From the NCBI GenBank assembly GCA_902595175.1, contig CACJPB010000001.1:62001-126000 (forward strand): a stretch of 64,000 nucleotides of DNA, in the 5' to 3' direction. A program made the position numbers and the translations under genes. Positions 30,943 to 42,381 of the stretch are shown in pieces. The DNA comes from an uncultured Prochlorococcus sp. (GTDB taxonomy: Bacteria; Cyanobacteriota; Cyanobacteriia; PCC-6307; Cyanobiaceae). A model generated the notes under the pieces. It saw only the letters and a program-made list of their open reading frames with translations, was not told the DNA's origin and made no database searches. Numbering within the stretch: position 1 is the stretch's first letter; every line of letters begins with the position of its first letter.

Positions 30943-32313
30943 CTAAGCTGCTTTGAGTTTTGGAAGATTCTCAGATTTTGGTTCAATTTTATATTCATTC
31001 TCCTCAAAAGTATTTTTACTGATTTCTCTAATTATTTTTACACCTAAATTTTTTAGTTTTAATTCAAAATTTTCATACCCTCTATCTAAATGTTCTAAAC
31101 CATAGAAATTACTACTACCTTTTGCGATAATTCCTGCAATTATTAATGCAGCTGATGACCTCAAATCAGAGCCAACTAGATTCATCCCATGCATTGTTTT
31201 AACACCTTTGATGTGTGCTACGTTTTTGTTTAGTTTTATACTGGCGCCCATTTCATTTAGTAAATAAATATGATTCATTCTGTTTTCGAAAATTGTTTCA
31301 GTTATCTTTGATTCACCATTTGCGATTGTCATCAGAGTTGTAAATGGTGCCTGCAAATCAGTAGGAAAGCCTGGGAAAGGAGCTGTTTCAATATCTACTC
31401 CTTTAATCTCTTTAGTCTTAATAGAAATCGAATTACCTTTAATCGTAATTTTACTCCCACTCTCTTGAAGCTTATTAGTGACAGCTTCAAGATGATGAGG
31501 GATTACTGGAGAAATTGTTATTGAAGAGGAAGTTGCAGCAGCAGCTATTAGAAAAGTTCCAGCTTCTATTCGGTCTGGAATTACTTTATGGGTACATCCG
31601 CCAAGCTTATTAACACCATCAATAATAATTGTTTCTTTACCGGAGTCATAAATTTTTGCCCCCATTTTATTAAGCATTTGGCATAAATCTTGAACTTCAG
31701 GCTCTCTTGCAGCATTTTCAATAGTAGTTCTTCCTTTGGCTAAAGATGCTGCCATTATTAAAGTTTCAGTCGCACCTACACTTGGACAATTTAATTTAAT
31801 ATGAGTGCCATGAAGTCTATTTTTGTCCCCCCTTGTTTTTGCCTTTACAATTCCCTCTTCAATAATAATTTCTGCTCCTAGTGCGATTAATCCATTAATG
31901 TGCTCCTCTATTGGCCTTGAACCAATATTGCAGCCACCTGGTAACGGTACTTGAGCCTCTCCAAATTTAGTTAATAGTGCACCTATACAAAAGAAACTAG
32001 CTCTTAATCCTTTAACAAGTTCATATGGAAGTTCTTTAATCGAAATAGTTGTTGGATCTATTTCTAGTTGGTTGTTTTTACGAACCAAATTCACTCCTAA
32101 ATTCTTTAAGATATTCCCCATCTTTTCAATATCAGTGAGAAAAGGTACATTTTCAAGAATTATTTTTTCATTAGTTAGCAATGATGAGGCTAATAAAACT
32201 AAGGCGGAATTCTTCGCACCACTTATTTCAACTATTCCATTTAACTTACCTTGGCCAAGAATCTTTAAATTTTGCGATTTAAGATATGACTTCGTTTTGC
32301 TTCCGCAAATCAT
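30943..32313 (-). CDS. murA: UDP-N-acetylglucosamine 1-carboxyvinyltransferase
   Basis: GKLNGIVEISGAKNSALVLLASSLL, LPGGCNIGSRPIEEH. Confidence 0.96.
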   Translation of the reverse strand: MICGSKTKSYLKSQNLKILGQGKLNGIVEISGAKNSALVLLASSLLTNEKIILENVPFLTDIEKMGNILKNLGVNLVRKNNQLEIDPTTISIKELPYELVKGLRASFFCIGALLTKFGEAQVPLPGGCNIGSRPIEEHINGLIALGAEIIIEEGIVKAKTRGDKNRLHGTHIKLNCPSVGATETLIMAASLAKGRTTIENAAREPEVQDLCQMLNKMGAKIYDSGKETIIIDGVNKLGGCTHKVIPDRIEAGTFLIAAAATSSSITISPVIPHHLEAVTNKLQESGSKITIKGNSISIKTKEIKGVDIETAPFPGFPTDLQAPFTTLMTIANGESKITETIFENRMNHIYLLNEMGASIKLNKNVAHIKGVKTMHGMNLVGSDLRSSAALIIAGIIAKGSSNFYGLEHLDRGYENFELKLKNLGVKIIREISKNTFEENEYKIEPKSENLPKLKAA

Positions 32314-32496
32314 TAAGACTTAATTTATTAGATTCATCATGACAAACTAATATTATTAAGTCCACCCCATGTAACGTCATGAATATTAATTAAAAGTGAA
32401 AATGTATTTTTTGATTTCTTGGGAAATAAAAATTTAATAAATAATTGATCAAAATATTTATGTAATTAAAATATAGTTGATAACAAATTTTTCAAA

Positions 32497-33345
32497 ATAC
32501 TCATAGAAAATACTTTCCTAAAAATAACTAGTAAAAACAATAATCTAGTTAAAAGATTTAGATCATTTAAAAGAGGATCATCTCCAAAAGATCAAGACTT
32601 TTTTTGCATAGAGGGTACACATCTCATTGAAGAATTAGTGAAGTCTGGAAAAAATCCCTCTAAGATTTTAGTGACCGAAAAATGGCTAAGAAAGAATCAA
32701 AATCTAAGCAAAAAATTTGATGAGTCATTAATAAATATCGTCTCAGAGGAAGTCTTGGCATCTGCGATTTCAACAATTAATCCAGATGGGATAGCAGCTT
32801 TAGTAGAGATTTCAGAAATACCTAATTATCAATTTAATAGAGAAAATGATTTTGTTCTTGTTCTCGACAGAATTCAAGATCCTGGGAATATGGGTAATCT
32901 ATTTAGAACCGCTTTAGCTGCGGGTGTTAATGCAATTTTTTTAGCTGGAGGTGCGCACCCATTAGGCCAAAAGGTATTAAGAGCATCCTCAGGTGCAGTT
33001 TTTCATCTGCCATATTTAAGATTTGATGGCATTGAAGAAGAAATATTAAATTCTTTACTTAAGTCTCTGTTTGAATTATCAAATGTAGGATTTAAGATTT
33101 TCTCTACTAGTAGCCATAATGAGAGTTCAAAAAAACCTTCAAAACCTTACTGGGAAGTTGATTGGTCTAGACGTACAGCATTAATTTTGGGTAATGAAGG
33201 CCAAGGTATTCATAAAAAAATTCAAGAAGCTTTTAGTGAAACAATTACAATTCCGCATAGCGAGATTGTAGAATCATTGAATGTGGCTTGTGTTGCAGTT
33301 CCGTTATTACTAGAACGAAAAAGAGTCGCATACACCTCTAAATAA
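32497..33345 (+). CDS. SpoU/TrmH-family RNA 2'-O-methyltransferase (start uncertain)
   Basis: LDRIQDPGNMGNLFRTALAAG, ILGNEGQGI, IPHSEIVESLNVACVAVPLL; conserved N-terminal KITSKNNNLVKRFRSFKRGSSPKDQDFFCIEGTHLIEELVKSG in frame upstream of the ORF-track start at GTG 32638. 32497 (ATA) is an approximate boundary, not a demonstrated start. Confidence 0.88.
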   Translation: MLIENTFLKITSKNNNLVKRFRSFKRGSSPKDQDFFCIEGTHLIEELVKSGKNPSKILVTEKWLRKNQNLSKKFDESLINIVSEEVLASAISTINPDGIAALVEISEIPNYQFNRENDFVLVLDRIQDPGNMGNLFRTALAAGVNAIFLAGGAHPLGQKVLRASSGAVFHLPYLRFDGIEEEILNSLLKSLFELSNVGFKIFSTSSHNESSKKPSKPYWEVDWSRRTALILGNEGQGIHKKIQEAFSETITIPHSEIVESLNVACVAVPLLLERKRVAYTSK

Positions 33346-33356
33346 AAAAATAAAAA

Positions 33357-34796
33357 GTGACTGATTCAAGTTTTGATTTTGATTTAATCGTAATAGGAGC
33401 AGGATATGGAGGTTTTGATGCCGCTAAACATGCTGCTGGTAAGGGACTGAAAGTCGCAATAGTAGAATCTTCTGATATGGGAGGTACTTGTGTTAACAAG
33501 GGTTGTGTTCCATCTAAAGCTCTTTTGGCTGCAAGTGGAAAAGTTAGAGAAATAGCTAATTATGAACATTTAGCTAAATTTGGTATACATGCTTCACCAG
33601 TAAGGTTCGAGAGATCAAAAATTGCAGATCATGCAAATAATTTAGTTTTAAATGTTAGAGAAAATTTAACAAAAACTCTTAAAAGGAGTGGAGTTGAAAT
33701 TATTTTGGGCATTGGAAGAATTGAAGGAAATCAAAAAGTAGGTGTAAGAGATAAAAACGGAATTGATAAAATTTTCACATGTAAGAATATTGTCATAGCA
33801 ACAGGCTCTTCTCCTTTTGTGCCCCGTGGAATAACTTTGGATAATAGGACCGTATTTACTAGCGATGATGCGGTTAAACTTGAGTGGCTTCCAAGATGGA
33901 TAGCAATTATTGGAAGCGGATATATAGGTTTAGAATTTGCTGATGTTTACACCGCGCTTGGTTGTGAAGTTACCATGATTGAGGCTTTGGAGAATATTAT
34001 GCCAACATTTGATCCAGACATCACTAAAATTGCTAAGAAGAGCCTTATTCAAGCAAGAGATATAGACACAAAATCAAATGTCTTTGCGACAAAAATAACA
34101 CCTGGATGTCCTGTAAAAATAGAACTGACTGATGCAAAATCTAAGGAAGTTGTAGAAACTTTAGAAGTTGACGCTGTACTAGTAGCAACTGGCAGAAGTC
34201 CTAATAGTAATAACTTAAATCTTGAGTCGGTTGGTATCGAAACAGTAAAAGGTTTCATTCCTATAGATGATCAAATGAGAGTTAAGAATGGTGATCAAAT
34301 AATACCTAACATTTGGGCTGTTGGAGATGTAACGGGCAAACTAATGCTTGCCCATACAGCTGCAGCGCAGGGTACTATTGCTGTTGATAATATTTGCGGT
34401 GGTAATGTCGAAATTAACTATAAAAGTATCCCCGCAGCAACCTTTACTCACCCAGAGATAAGTTCAGTTGGTCTCTCTGAAGTTGAAGCTAAAGAGATAT
34501 CTACAAAAGAAAATTTTACTTTGGGAGTTGTCAAAAGTTTCTTTAAGGCTAATTCAAAAGCATTGGCTGAATTAGAGAGTGATGGATTGCTAAAGCTGAT
34601 TTTCAACAAAGATAATGGGAAAGTATTAGGTGCCCATATTTTTGGGTTACATGCAGCTGATTTAATTCAAGAAATTTCGAACGCTATTTCAAGGAACCAA
34701 GATGTAATTGAATTATCTAAAGAAGTTCATACTCATCCTACACTTAGTGAAGTAGTTGAGGTCGCATATAAACAGGCGGCTTCCCAAATAAAATAA
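33357..34796 (+). CDS. lpdA: dihydrolipoyl dehydrogenase
   Basis: [36 protein letters not shown] start. Confidence 0.94.
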   Translation: MTDSSFDFDLIVIGAGYGGFDAAKHAAGKGLKVAIVESSDMGGTCVNKGCVPSKALLAASGKVREIANYEHLAKFGIHASPVRFERSKIADHANNLVLNVRENLTKTLKRSGVEIILGIGRIEGNQKVGVRDKNGIDKIFTCKNIVIATGSSPFVPRGITLDNRTVFTSDDAVKLEWLPRWIAIIGSGYIGLEFADVYTALGCEVTMIEALENIMPTFDPDITKIAKKSLIQARDIDTKSNVFATKITPGCPVKIELTDAKSKEVVETLEVDAVLVATGRSPNSNNLNLESVGIETVKGFIPIDDQMRVKNGDQIIPNIWAVGDVTGKLMLAHTAAAQGTIAVDNICGGNVEINYKSIPAATFTHPEISSVGLSEVEAKEISTKENFTLGVVKSFFKANSKALAELESDGLLKLIFNKDNGKVLGAHIFGLHAADLIQEISNAISRNQDVIELSKEVHTHPTLSEVVEVAYKQAASQIK

Positions 34797-34807
34797 TATC
34801 TAAAATA

Positions 34808-35695
34808 ATGGAGATAAGACGCAGGCCACCAAATCCAACAGTAAGGGTAGAAAATTTAGAATATGCTGTACCTCATAGAGAAGCACAAGCGAAAAACATT
34901 CTGGAAGAAATTGTATGGCACAAGGATATTGAAATTAAGAATTTTAAAAAAATAGTCTCTTTAGAAGATCTCATCAAAAAGATTGAAAAACTTCCTACTC
35001 CCAAAGATTTTTACAAAAATATCTTGGAGTCAAAAATAAAACCAGGAGTTATTGCTGAAATAAAAAAAGCTAGTCCGAGTAAAGGGGTTATTAGACAAGA
35101 TTTTAACCCTGAAAACATAGCAATTAGTTATGAAGGATTAGGTGCATCATGCATCTCAGTACTCACCGATAAAAGGTTTTTTCAAGGTAGTTATGAAATA
35201 CTCGAAACTGTAAGGAAATCAACTAATCTCCCTCTACTCTGCAAAGATTTTATTATTTCTGCTTATCAGATTTATAAAGCAAGGGTATCTGGTGCTGATG
35301 CAATATTATTAATCGCTGCGATTTTAAGTGATGATGATTTAATTTATTTAAAGAAAATAGCTGATAATTTAAAAATGTGTGTTCTTGTTGAAGTCCATAA
35401 CTCTAATGAATTAGAAAGGATTCTAAAGTTAAATTCTTTTAATTTGATTGGAATAAATAATAGGGACTTAAAGACTTTTAAAACGGATTTAAAAACATCA
35501 AAAGATTTGATGCATACATATGCAGATATATTTTTAAAACAAAATATTATTCCCATAAGTGAATCTGGAATTAATTGTGCCGAAGATTTAGAATCGCTTA
35601 GATCTATTGGAATCATGGGAGTATTAATTGGTGAAACTTTTATGAGAGAAACTGATATTGAACAATCGTTCAAGAAATTATTTAACTCAATTTAA
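34808..35695 (+). CDS. trpC: indole-3-glycerol phosphate synthase
   Basis: [47 protein letters not shown]. Confidence 0.96.
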   Translation: MEIRRRPPNPTVRVENLEYAVPHREAQAKNILEEIVWHKDIEIKNFKKIVSLEDLIKKIEKLPTPKDFYKNILESKIKPGVIAEIKKASPSKGVIRQDFNPENIAISYEGLGASCISVLTDKRFFQGSYEILETVRKSTNLPLLCKDFIISAYQIYKARVSGADAILLIAAILSDDDLIYLKKIADNLKMCVLVEVHNSNELERILKLNSFNLIGINNRDLKTFKTDLKTSKDLMHTYADIFLKQNIIPISESGINCAEDLESLRSIGIMGVLIGETFMRETDIEQSFKKLFNSI

Positions 35696-35750
35696 TATTG
35701 ACTTCAAATCATGCTATAAAATTGGATAAACAGAATTGTACTGAATATAT

Positions 35751-36422
35751 ATGCAGGCTGTAATTTTAACAGGTATAGTCGCAGGATTTGTGCATGTAGT
35801 TAGTGGCGCTGATCATCTAATTGCAATGGCACCAGCAGCGATTAATAATCCCCAAAAAGCTTTTAAAAATAGTTTCTCCTGGGGCTTGGGACATTCTTCA
35901 GGAGTCCTCTTGTTAGCTTTTCTAGCAATTTTTATTAAGGATATTACCCCATTAAATAAATTTTCTAGTATTGCCGAATTCCTAGTTGGAATTTCACTTC
36001 TAATTGTTGGAGTATTTGCTATAAAAAATTCTTTTAAATTAAGTATCCACTCGCATTCCCATAAGCATGAGAACGGAATTGCCCATCGTCACTTTCACTT
36101 TCATGTTAAGGAACAAAAAAATAATAATAAGCACTCACATGCTTTGACTGGTTTAGGCTTGCTACACGGTATAGCTGGGGGTTCACATTTTCTTGCAGTT
36201 CTTCCTGCTTTAGCACTCCCTTTAACAAGCGCTTGCTTATATTTGATTTCATATTTGATTGGTTCACTCATAAGTATGAATCTTTTTACTTGTTTAATAT
36301 CTTTTACTACCTTTAAAGCAAGTCAAAAATTTATTAAAAGATTAATAGCTGTAGCAGGAGGGCTTTCCTTTTCTTTTGGACTATTTTGGATTCAAAGAAG
36401 TGCTTCTGTTTTTTTGAATTAA
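35751..36422 (+). CDS. His-rich nickel/cobalt transporter-like membrane protein (NicO/UreH-like)
   Basis: GFVHVVSGADHLIAMAPAA, central HSHSHKHENGIAHRHFHFH loop, GLLHGIAGGSHF; adjacent to Ni-SOD genes. Confidence 0.8.
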   Translation: MQAVILTGIVAGFVHVVSGADHLIAMAPAAINNPQKAFKNSFSWGLGHSSGVLLLAFLAIFIKDITPLNKFSSIAEFLVGISLLIVGVFAIKNSFKLSIHSHSHKHENGIAHRHFHFHVKEQKNNNKHSHALTGLGLLHGIAGGSHFLAVLPALALPLTSACLYLISYLIGSLISMNLFTCLISFTTFKASQKFIKRLIAVAGGLSFSFGLFWIQRSASVFLN

Positions 36423-36698
36423 AAAATTTTTTAATTTATGAATAATTAATTTAGAAGTGACAATCCCAATTATTTTTTCTTTATTGATTAATCCAAATTT
36501 ATTACTATCTTCGCTAAATTCAATATTATCCCCAATAACCTCAACGTTATTTTGATTTACTGAATTTATCCTTTTTATTAGGTTTTGATTTTTAATTGGA
36601 TGACTAAAAATAACTATTTGTCGATTTTTAAGTATTGATTTATTCTTTTTATATTTTTTAAAAAATACAATGTCACCCTCTTTTAGGTAAGGAAACAT
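36381..36698 (-). CDS. sodX: nickel-type superoxide dismutase maturation protease (S26-like)
   Basis: PYLKEGDIVFFKKY..., RQIVIFSHP...LIKRI..., VIGDN; directly downstream of sodN. Confidence 0.82.
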   Translation of the reverse strand: MFPYLKEGDIVFFKKYKKNKSILKNRQIVIFSHPIKNQNLIKRINSVNQNNVEVIGDNIEFSEDSNKFGLINKEKIIGIVTSKLIIHKLKNFLIQKNRSTSLNPK

Positions 36699-36781
36699 TG
36701 ATTCGCCACTAATAATAGCGGTTTTTCTTAAACCTAAAAAATATAAAATAAAATCAAAAAAACTTTTGAAAATAACTCTGA

Positions 36782-37255
36782 TTAACTAGCTTTTACAAAA
36801 GCGTCTGATCTTCCTTTTGAAGCCCAGAAAATATTATGGATTTTTTCTACATAACTCATGAGTTCTTCAGCTTGGGCTAAATCAATATTAACTTTGCATG
36901 CACTGCATAATTTGGCCGCCTTCCAAATGGTTTCATGTAAGTCTGGATAAGTTTCTAAGTGAACTGGTTTAAAGTAATCTGTCCACAAAATTAGAATCTC
37001 TTTCTTTGTTTCTTTTGCTTGCTCTTCTTTAACTGCAACATATCTAGAAAATGTATTACTGTATGTAGCCCACTCTGCTGTATCAGTGCTAGCAGGAGCT
37101 TCTAATGCAATAAGTTTTTTTGTCATTGATAACACTGCTTCAGCTGTAACTCTCATAGATGCTGGGTCGTATACACCACAAGGACCATCGCAGTGAGCAT
37201 GGACTGTCATTGGGGATTTTTTATCTAGAAAAGAATTGATGAATTTACTTAACAT
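36782..37255 (-). CDS. sodN: nickel superoxide dismutase
   Basis: Ni-hook HCDGPCGVYDP following short propeptide MLSKFINSFLDKKSPMTVHA. Confidence 0.97.
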   Translation of the reverse strand: MLSKFINSFLDKKSPMTVHAHCDGPCGVYDPASMRVTAEAVLSMTKKLIALEAPASTDTAEWATYSNTFSRYVAVKEEQAKETKKEILILWTDYFKPVHLETYPDLHETIWKAAKLCSACKVNIDLAQAEELMSYVEKIHNIFWASKGRSDAFVKAS

Positions 37256-37333
37256 TTCAAATATTTGGTGTTGTATATATATTACTTGGAGATTAACTAA
37301 ATTGAAAAGTCTATGATAATTTTCTTACCTAAC

Positions 37334-37906
37334 TTAATTGACTTTTAATAATTCAACTTCAAATATTAAAGTCGCATTAGCAGGTATTACATTTCCAGCT
37401 CCTCTTGATCCGTATCCAAGTTCCGGAGGTATCGTTAATTTTCTTTTACCTCCAACTTTCATGCCTGCTACACCTTCGTCCCAACCTTTTATTACTCGTC
37501 CAGCACCCAAGGGAAAGCTGAATGGAGCTCTGCCGATACTGGTATCAAACTGTGTCCCGTCTTCTAGTATTCCTGTGTAATTTACAGTAACTGTTTGCCC
37601 GGCACTAGCCTCATCTCCTTCCCCGTTTACGATATCTGCAATAATTAGACCACTTTCTGTAGTCCTTGAATTGTTGTCTGAAGGTGTTTCTTCTGCCATA
37701 GCGAAAAGTATAGGATTTGGATCTGATGGGTCTAGTTCAAATAAATTTTTATTTGTGACATTTGATGATTTTGTAACAGGTGATCTTTGAACTGACTGAG
37801 TTCTTGACTCGGCAGCATTAACAACTTGAGGTGAATTAAATTGACTGAAAAGAGTTAATGAAACACAAAAAACAAAAACTGCAAAACTAATGAAGACTTC
37901 TTTCAC
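37334..37906 (-). CDS. FKBP-type peptidyl-prolyl cis-trans isomerase, exported
   Basis: [61 protein letters not shown]. Confidence 0.95.
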   Translation of the reverse strand: MKEVFISFAVFVFCVSLTLFSQFNSPQVVNAAESRTQSVQRSPVTKSSNVTNKNLFELDPSDPNPILFAMAEETPSDNNSRTTESGLIIADIVNGEGDEASAGQTVTVNYTGILEDGTQFDTSIGRAPFSFPLGAGRVIKGWDEGVAGMKVGGKRKLTIPPELGYGSRGAGNVIPANATLIFEVELLKVN

Positions 37907-37992
37907 TTAAATTTTGAAAGTTACTAAGACCTAGTTTACAGAATGAAGGTACAATAAATGGGTGATTATAAATTTAATTTCGTAATTTTAGA

Positions 37993-39480
37993 TTGTTAAT
38001 CCCAACTCAAATTAAAAATCTAAGACAATATTTTTACCCTTGTTTGGGAGGGATTTTAGGAGGTATTTCAGTTTCAACTCATTTTTGGCTGATTTTTATG
38101 CCGATATCATTATTTATTTTATGGAAGGGAAGTGAAAGGAGAATAGCAAATTTTTGTTGGGGTTTTTTCTTTATCTTGATAAGTCATTCTTGGCTTTATG
38201 ATCTTCATCCATTGACATGGCTTGGGTTTTCATGGCTTACAAGTTTAATTATTGCCATTTTAATATTATTATTTTGCGCTTTTTTGGGTGGGATATTAGT
38301 TTATTTATGGGGATTTTTAGTTGAAATTATTCTCTGGAAAGAGGATGTTTTCAAAATGAAAATATTATCTTTAACAGTAAAAGTATTTTTTTTATCTTTG
38401 ACTTGGGGTATTGGTGAATTGATACTTTCTCAAACACCTTTTTTTTGGATAGGTTTAGGAGAGAGTCTTATCCCAGGTGATATTTATCTTGCTGGTTTAG
38501 CAAGATGGATTGGTGCAAGTGGTTTATGCGTATTGCAAATATTGATTGGATTTTGGATTTTTTATATTCAAGGTAGATGGGAAAGAAAACTTTACTTTAA
38601 AAAAATATTTCTTTTAGGAATTTTGGTTTTTATTTTCTTACATTTATTTGGAGGTTTAACAACTCCAATAAAAAGAAATTATGAATTTCCAGTAGCTATT
38701 TGGCAAACTAATATACCAACAAGAGAAAAATTAAAAATAAATGATGAATTTATTGAAGAAAAGCTATCTATCGCTCAAAAGTATGCTTTATCAAACAAAG
38801 TGAAACTTCTTGTTGCTCCTGAAGGAACTCTATCTAATAATTTTTATTTTTCTAAAGGTATTAAGGTTAATACCTTGTCAGGAGGTTTCAGAAATTCAAA
38901 TAATAAGTTAAGAAGTTCTTTACTCGGATTTCAAATTGGAGATAAATCTTTTACCTCATTTATAGATAAAAATAGACTTGTTCCAATAGGTGAAAAAATA
39001 CCTAGTTTTCTAAATAGTTTTTCAAGAGGATTATCTGCAGTAGGAGGAATTCAACCAGGCTCCGATACAAGATTATTTGATCCTAAATTTACACCCCCAC
39101 TAGCAGTAGCTATATGTTACGAAATTAGTAATGGACTAGAAATAAGAAAGGCCATTAATAGCGGTGCAAAACTAATAATAACTGCAGCAAATTTAGATCC
39201 ATATCCAGCTAAGCTTTATAGTCAATTCCTATCTTTGGCTAGATTAAGAAGCATTGAAAATAAGAAAAATAATTTACTAGTATCAAATACCGGTCCTTCG
39301 GGCTTAGTTCAAGATGATGGAAAAATAATTAAACTTTTAGATTATTATGTTGAGCAAAATGAAATAGTGTTCCCTAACTTTTCATCCGAAAAGACTTTCT
39401 ATACAAAATTTGGAGATAAACCTATTTTGTTTTTGTTTATATTATTTATGGGATTAAATTTCTTTTGGGAAATTAACTAA
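37993..39480 (+). CDS. lnt: apolipoprotein N-acyltransferase
   Basis: Multi-TM N-terminus plus nitrilase domain [17 protein letters not shown] start. Confidence 0.87.
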   Translation: MLIPTQIKNLRQYFYPCLGGILGGISVSTHFWLIFMPISLFILWKGSERRIANFCWGFFFILISHSWLYDLHPLTWLGFSWLTSLIIAILILLFCAFLGGILVYLWGFLVEIILWKEDVFKMKILSLTVKVFFLSLTWGIGELILSQTPFFWIGLGESLIPGDIYLAGLARWIGASGLCVLQILIGFWIFYIQGRWERKLYFKKIFLLGILVFIFLHLFGGLTTPIKRNYEFPVAIWQTNIPTREKLKINDEFIEEKLSIAQKYALSNKVKLLVAPEGTLSNNFYFSKGIKVNTLSGGFRNSNNKLRSSLLGFQIGDKSFTSFIDKNRLVPIGEKIPSFLNSFSRGLSAVGGIQPGSDTRLFDPKFTPPLAVAICYEISNGLEIRKAINSGAKLIITAANLDPYPAKLYSQFLSLARLRSIENKKNNLLVSNTGPSGLVQDDGKIIKLLDYYVEQNEIVFPNFSSEKTFYTKFGDKPILFLFILFMGLNFFWEIN

Positions 39481-40630
39481 TTAATCCACCACCTAATAAA
39501 ATTTCTCCTTTATAAAAAACTGCAGCTTGTCCGGGCGTTACCGAACTTTGACTTTCTTCAAAAATTAATTTAAATGTTGTAGTTGGATTACCTGAATTTT
39601 TCAAAGGTATTAAAGTTCCTCTCACTGGAAGACTTCTATATCTAATTTGTGCTTCTACTTCTATCTCTTGTTTAGGTTCTTCGATTGAAACCCAGTTAAC
39701 CTTTCTAATTATTGCTTCTCTGTTAAATAGATCACTTTTATCTGCTACATAAACTATGTTTTTTACCCTGTCTAAACTTTTTACATATAAGGGTTCAGGC
39801 CATGCGATCCCCAAACCTTTTCTTTGACCTACTGTAAAGTGCTGGATACCATCGTGCGTACCAAGGACTTTCCCATTAACATGCACAATTTCTCCTTCTT
39901 TGGGTTCAATGTGTTTGTCGATAAATCTCTGCATTGAGCCATAATGCTCAACTAAACATAAATCTTGACTTTCTGGTTTTTGAGCAGTTCTAAGGCCTAA
40001 TCTCAAGGCTTCCTTTCTTGTTTCTTCTTTTTTCATTTCACCAAGAGGAAATTCTAATCTGCTTAGTACTTTTTGTGAAAGAGAATAAAGAAAATAACTT
40101 TGGTCTTTGTTGTCGTCAGCACCTCTGAGAAGAAGGAAGTCCTTAAACACAAAGCTCTTGCAATCAAGTTTTTCTGCATAAGATGATTTTTTTATCCTTG
40201 CGTAATGTCCGGTCGCAATATAGGTAAAATCTTTTTTGTTTATTGCGTAATTAAGCATCTCTTCAAACTTCACATTCTTGTTGCACATCGAACACGGAAG
40301 TGGAGTGAATCCTTTCTCATAGCTTTCAGTAGTTTTTTTAATTACCTCTCTTTCGAAAATTTCTCTTGAGTCTATTATTTTGTGATTAATTCCCAAATCT
40401 TCACAAAGGCCAGCAGCATCTACTAATCCTTCGGAACAACAGGAGCCTTGTCCTTTCATTAGCCAAAGAGTTAGTCCCTCAACATTCCAGCCTCTTTCTA
40501 CAAGAAGAGCAGCTGAAAGGGAACTATCTACGCCACCAGAAAGACCTACAATAATATTTTTTTTCTTTTTAGTTTTATTATTAGAAGAAAAAAAGTTCTC
40601 TAATTTTTTATCCTTTTGTGTCTTTAACAT
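39473..40630 (-). CDS. mnmA: tRNA-specific 2-thiouridylase
   Basis: [44 protein letters not shown]. Confidence 0.96.
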   Translation of the reverse strand: MLKTQKDKKLENFFSSNNKTKKKKNIIVGLSGGVDSSLSAALLVERGWNVEGLTLWLMKGQGSCCSEGLVDAAGLCEDLGINHKIIDSREIFEREVIKKTTESYEKGFTPLPCSMCNKNVKFEEMLNYAINKKDFTYIATGHYARIKKSSYAEKLDCKSFVFKDFLLLRGADDNKDQSYFLYSLSQKVLSRLEFPLGEMKKEETRKEALRLGLRTAQKPESQDLCLVEHYGSMQRFIDKHIEPKEGEIVHVNGKVLGTHDGIQHFTVGQRKGLGIAWPEPLYVKSLDRVKNIVYVADKSDLFNREAIIRKVNWVSIEEPKQEIEVEAQIRYRSLPVRGTLIPLKNSGNPTTTFKLIFEESQSSVTPGQAAVFYKGEILLGGGLIS

Positions 40631-40675
40631 GGAAGTTTAAATTTTTGAACAGTACTTCAATTGCTTGTACTCATT

Positions 40676-42241
40676 ATGAATGAAATTGTATGGCCAACAA
40701 TTGACTCAGAACATTTAGTTGTTGATTCAAAGCAAATGTTGATTTTAGAGAAAGAAATGTTTTCTGATGGAATGCCACAAGAAGCATTGATGGAAAAAGC
40801 TGGTATCCAAATTAGTAGATGGCTATTAAAAAAGAAACCTCTTCTCAAGGATGGAATAATTGTTTTTATAGGTCCTGGGCATAATGGCGGGGATGGTGCA
40901 GTAATAGCTAGAGAGCTTTTTTTGAAAGGTTTTTTAGTAAAGGTATGGTGTCCATTTCCGATAAAAAAAACATTAACAAATAACCACCTTAATTATCTTA
41001 CATCTATTGGTGTCACGAAATTAGTAGATCCCCCTGAAGCAAATGGTAAAGAACTTTGGATTGATGCAGTTTTTGGTAATAATCAAACAAGAAAAGTTGA
41101 TAATAAATTAATTAAACTTTTTAATCAAAAATTTCATAACAAATATGGCAAGGTAATAAGTATTGATATTCCAACAGGATTATGTCCTGATAAAGGCGAG
41201 CCTTTTTTAGATAACGCAGTAAAAGCAAACTATACCTTGGCAATTGGTCTTAATAAGATTGGGTTGATGCAAGATTCTGCATTGCCTTTTATTGGAGAAT
41301 TACACCATATAGATGTTGGGGTGCCTATTAGTAAACTGTTCAAAGTTAATAAAAAGATTTTTAAGGTTACTTACAAAGATTTAAAAAATATTGATTTACC
41401 TTTTTTACCAAAAAATTCCAACAAATATAAAAGAGGTAGAACATTATTAATAGCTGGAAGCGAAAAATATCCTGGTGCTGCATACTTAGCATTAAAAGGC
41501 GCTGTATCAAGTGGAGCAGGCTATATCTCGGCTGTCCTGCCTGGGTTAGTTGCTGAATCAATATGGCAAGTTGCTCCAGAAATAGTTTTAAAAGATACTA
41601 TGCAATCTAATCAAAATGGAAATGCATCTTTATTTAGTGCATTAAAAAATATTGATTTAAGTCCATTTGATTCAGTAGCTGTTGGCCCAGGAATAGGAAT
41701 TGATAATGATGATTGGCAAAAATCAAAAGACTATCTTATAGATTATGGAGGATTATTGATCTTGGATGCAGATGCACTTAATAGAATTTCGGAATCTAAG
41801 TTAGGGTCAAATTTCTTTTTAGAGAGAAAATTTAAAACATGGATTACACCACATAGCAATGAATTTCGAAGGTTATTCCCTCATATCAATTCTGCTACCA
41901 ATTTAGGGCTAGCTCTTGATGGAGCAAAAGAATTTAACATTAGTATTTTATTTAAGGGAGCTAACAGCATAGTTGCTGATAGTAAAAAAGTTTGGCAACT
42001 TTTCGGAACCGATTCACAGACAGCTCGAGCTGGATTGGGAGATCTTTTGTCTGGATTTATAGCTGGCAGTTCTGCGATTGATTTAACCTTTTGTAGAAAC
42101 ATAACAACAGATTTTTTTGCTAAATACGTACTTTTGCATTCATTTGCTGCATCAAAGTGCAAAAAAGGGTCAAATGCTTCAGCTATAGGTGACGAATTGT
42201 CAAAATTAATGAGAAATATAAAAATGAGGCAAATATCTTGA
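40676..42241 (+). CDS. nnrD: bifunctional ADP-dependent NAD(P)H-hydrate dehydratase/epimerase
   Basis: FIGPGHNGGDGAVIAREL; TLLIAGSEKYPGAAYLALKGAVSSGAGYIS; GLGDLLSGFIAG; ATG 40676 plausible (track 40661). Confidence 0.92.
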   Translation: MNEIVWPTIDSEHLVVDSKQMLILEKEMFSDGMPQEALMEKAGIQISRWLLKKKPLLKDGIIVFIGPGHNGGDGAVIARELFLKGFLVKVWCPFPIKKTLTNNHLNYLTSIGVTKLVDPPEANGKELWIDAVFGNNQTRKVDNKLIKLFNQKFHNKYGKVISIDIPTGLCPDKGEPFLDNAVKANYTLAIGLNKIGLMQDSALPFIGELHHIDVGVPISKLFKVNKKIFKVTYKDLKNIDLPFLPKNSNKYKRGRTLLIAGSEKYPGAAYLALKGAVSSGAGYISAVLPGLVAESIWQVAPEIVLKDTMQSNQNGNASLFSALKNIDLSPFDSVAVGPGIGIDNDDWQKSKDYLIDYGGLLILDADALNRISESKLGSNFFLERKFKTWITPHSNEFRRLFPHINSATNLGLALDGAKEFNISILFKGANSIVADSKKVWQLFGTDSQTARAGLGDLLSGFIAGSSAIDLTFCRNITTDFFAKYVLLHSFAASKCKKGSNASAIGDELSKLMRNIKMRQIS

Positions 42242-42381
42242 AAGAAACAATTTAAGAGAGTTATTTATAGTTTTAAACACATAAGTGTACAAATATTACT
42301 TGAAATCTGAAGCGCGCATTAAATATTTGGCTATTTCCCTAAAAGTGTAAGAGAGTTTTAATACCTAATTTAGGCCAAAGT

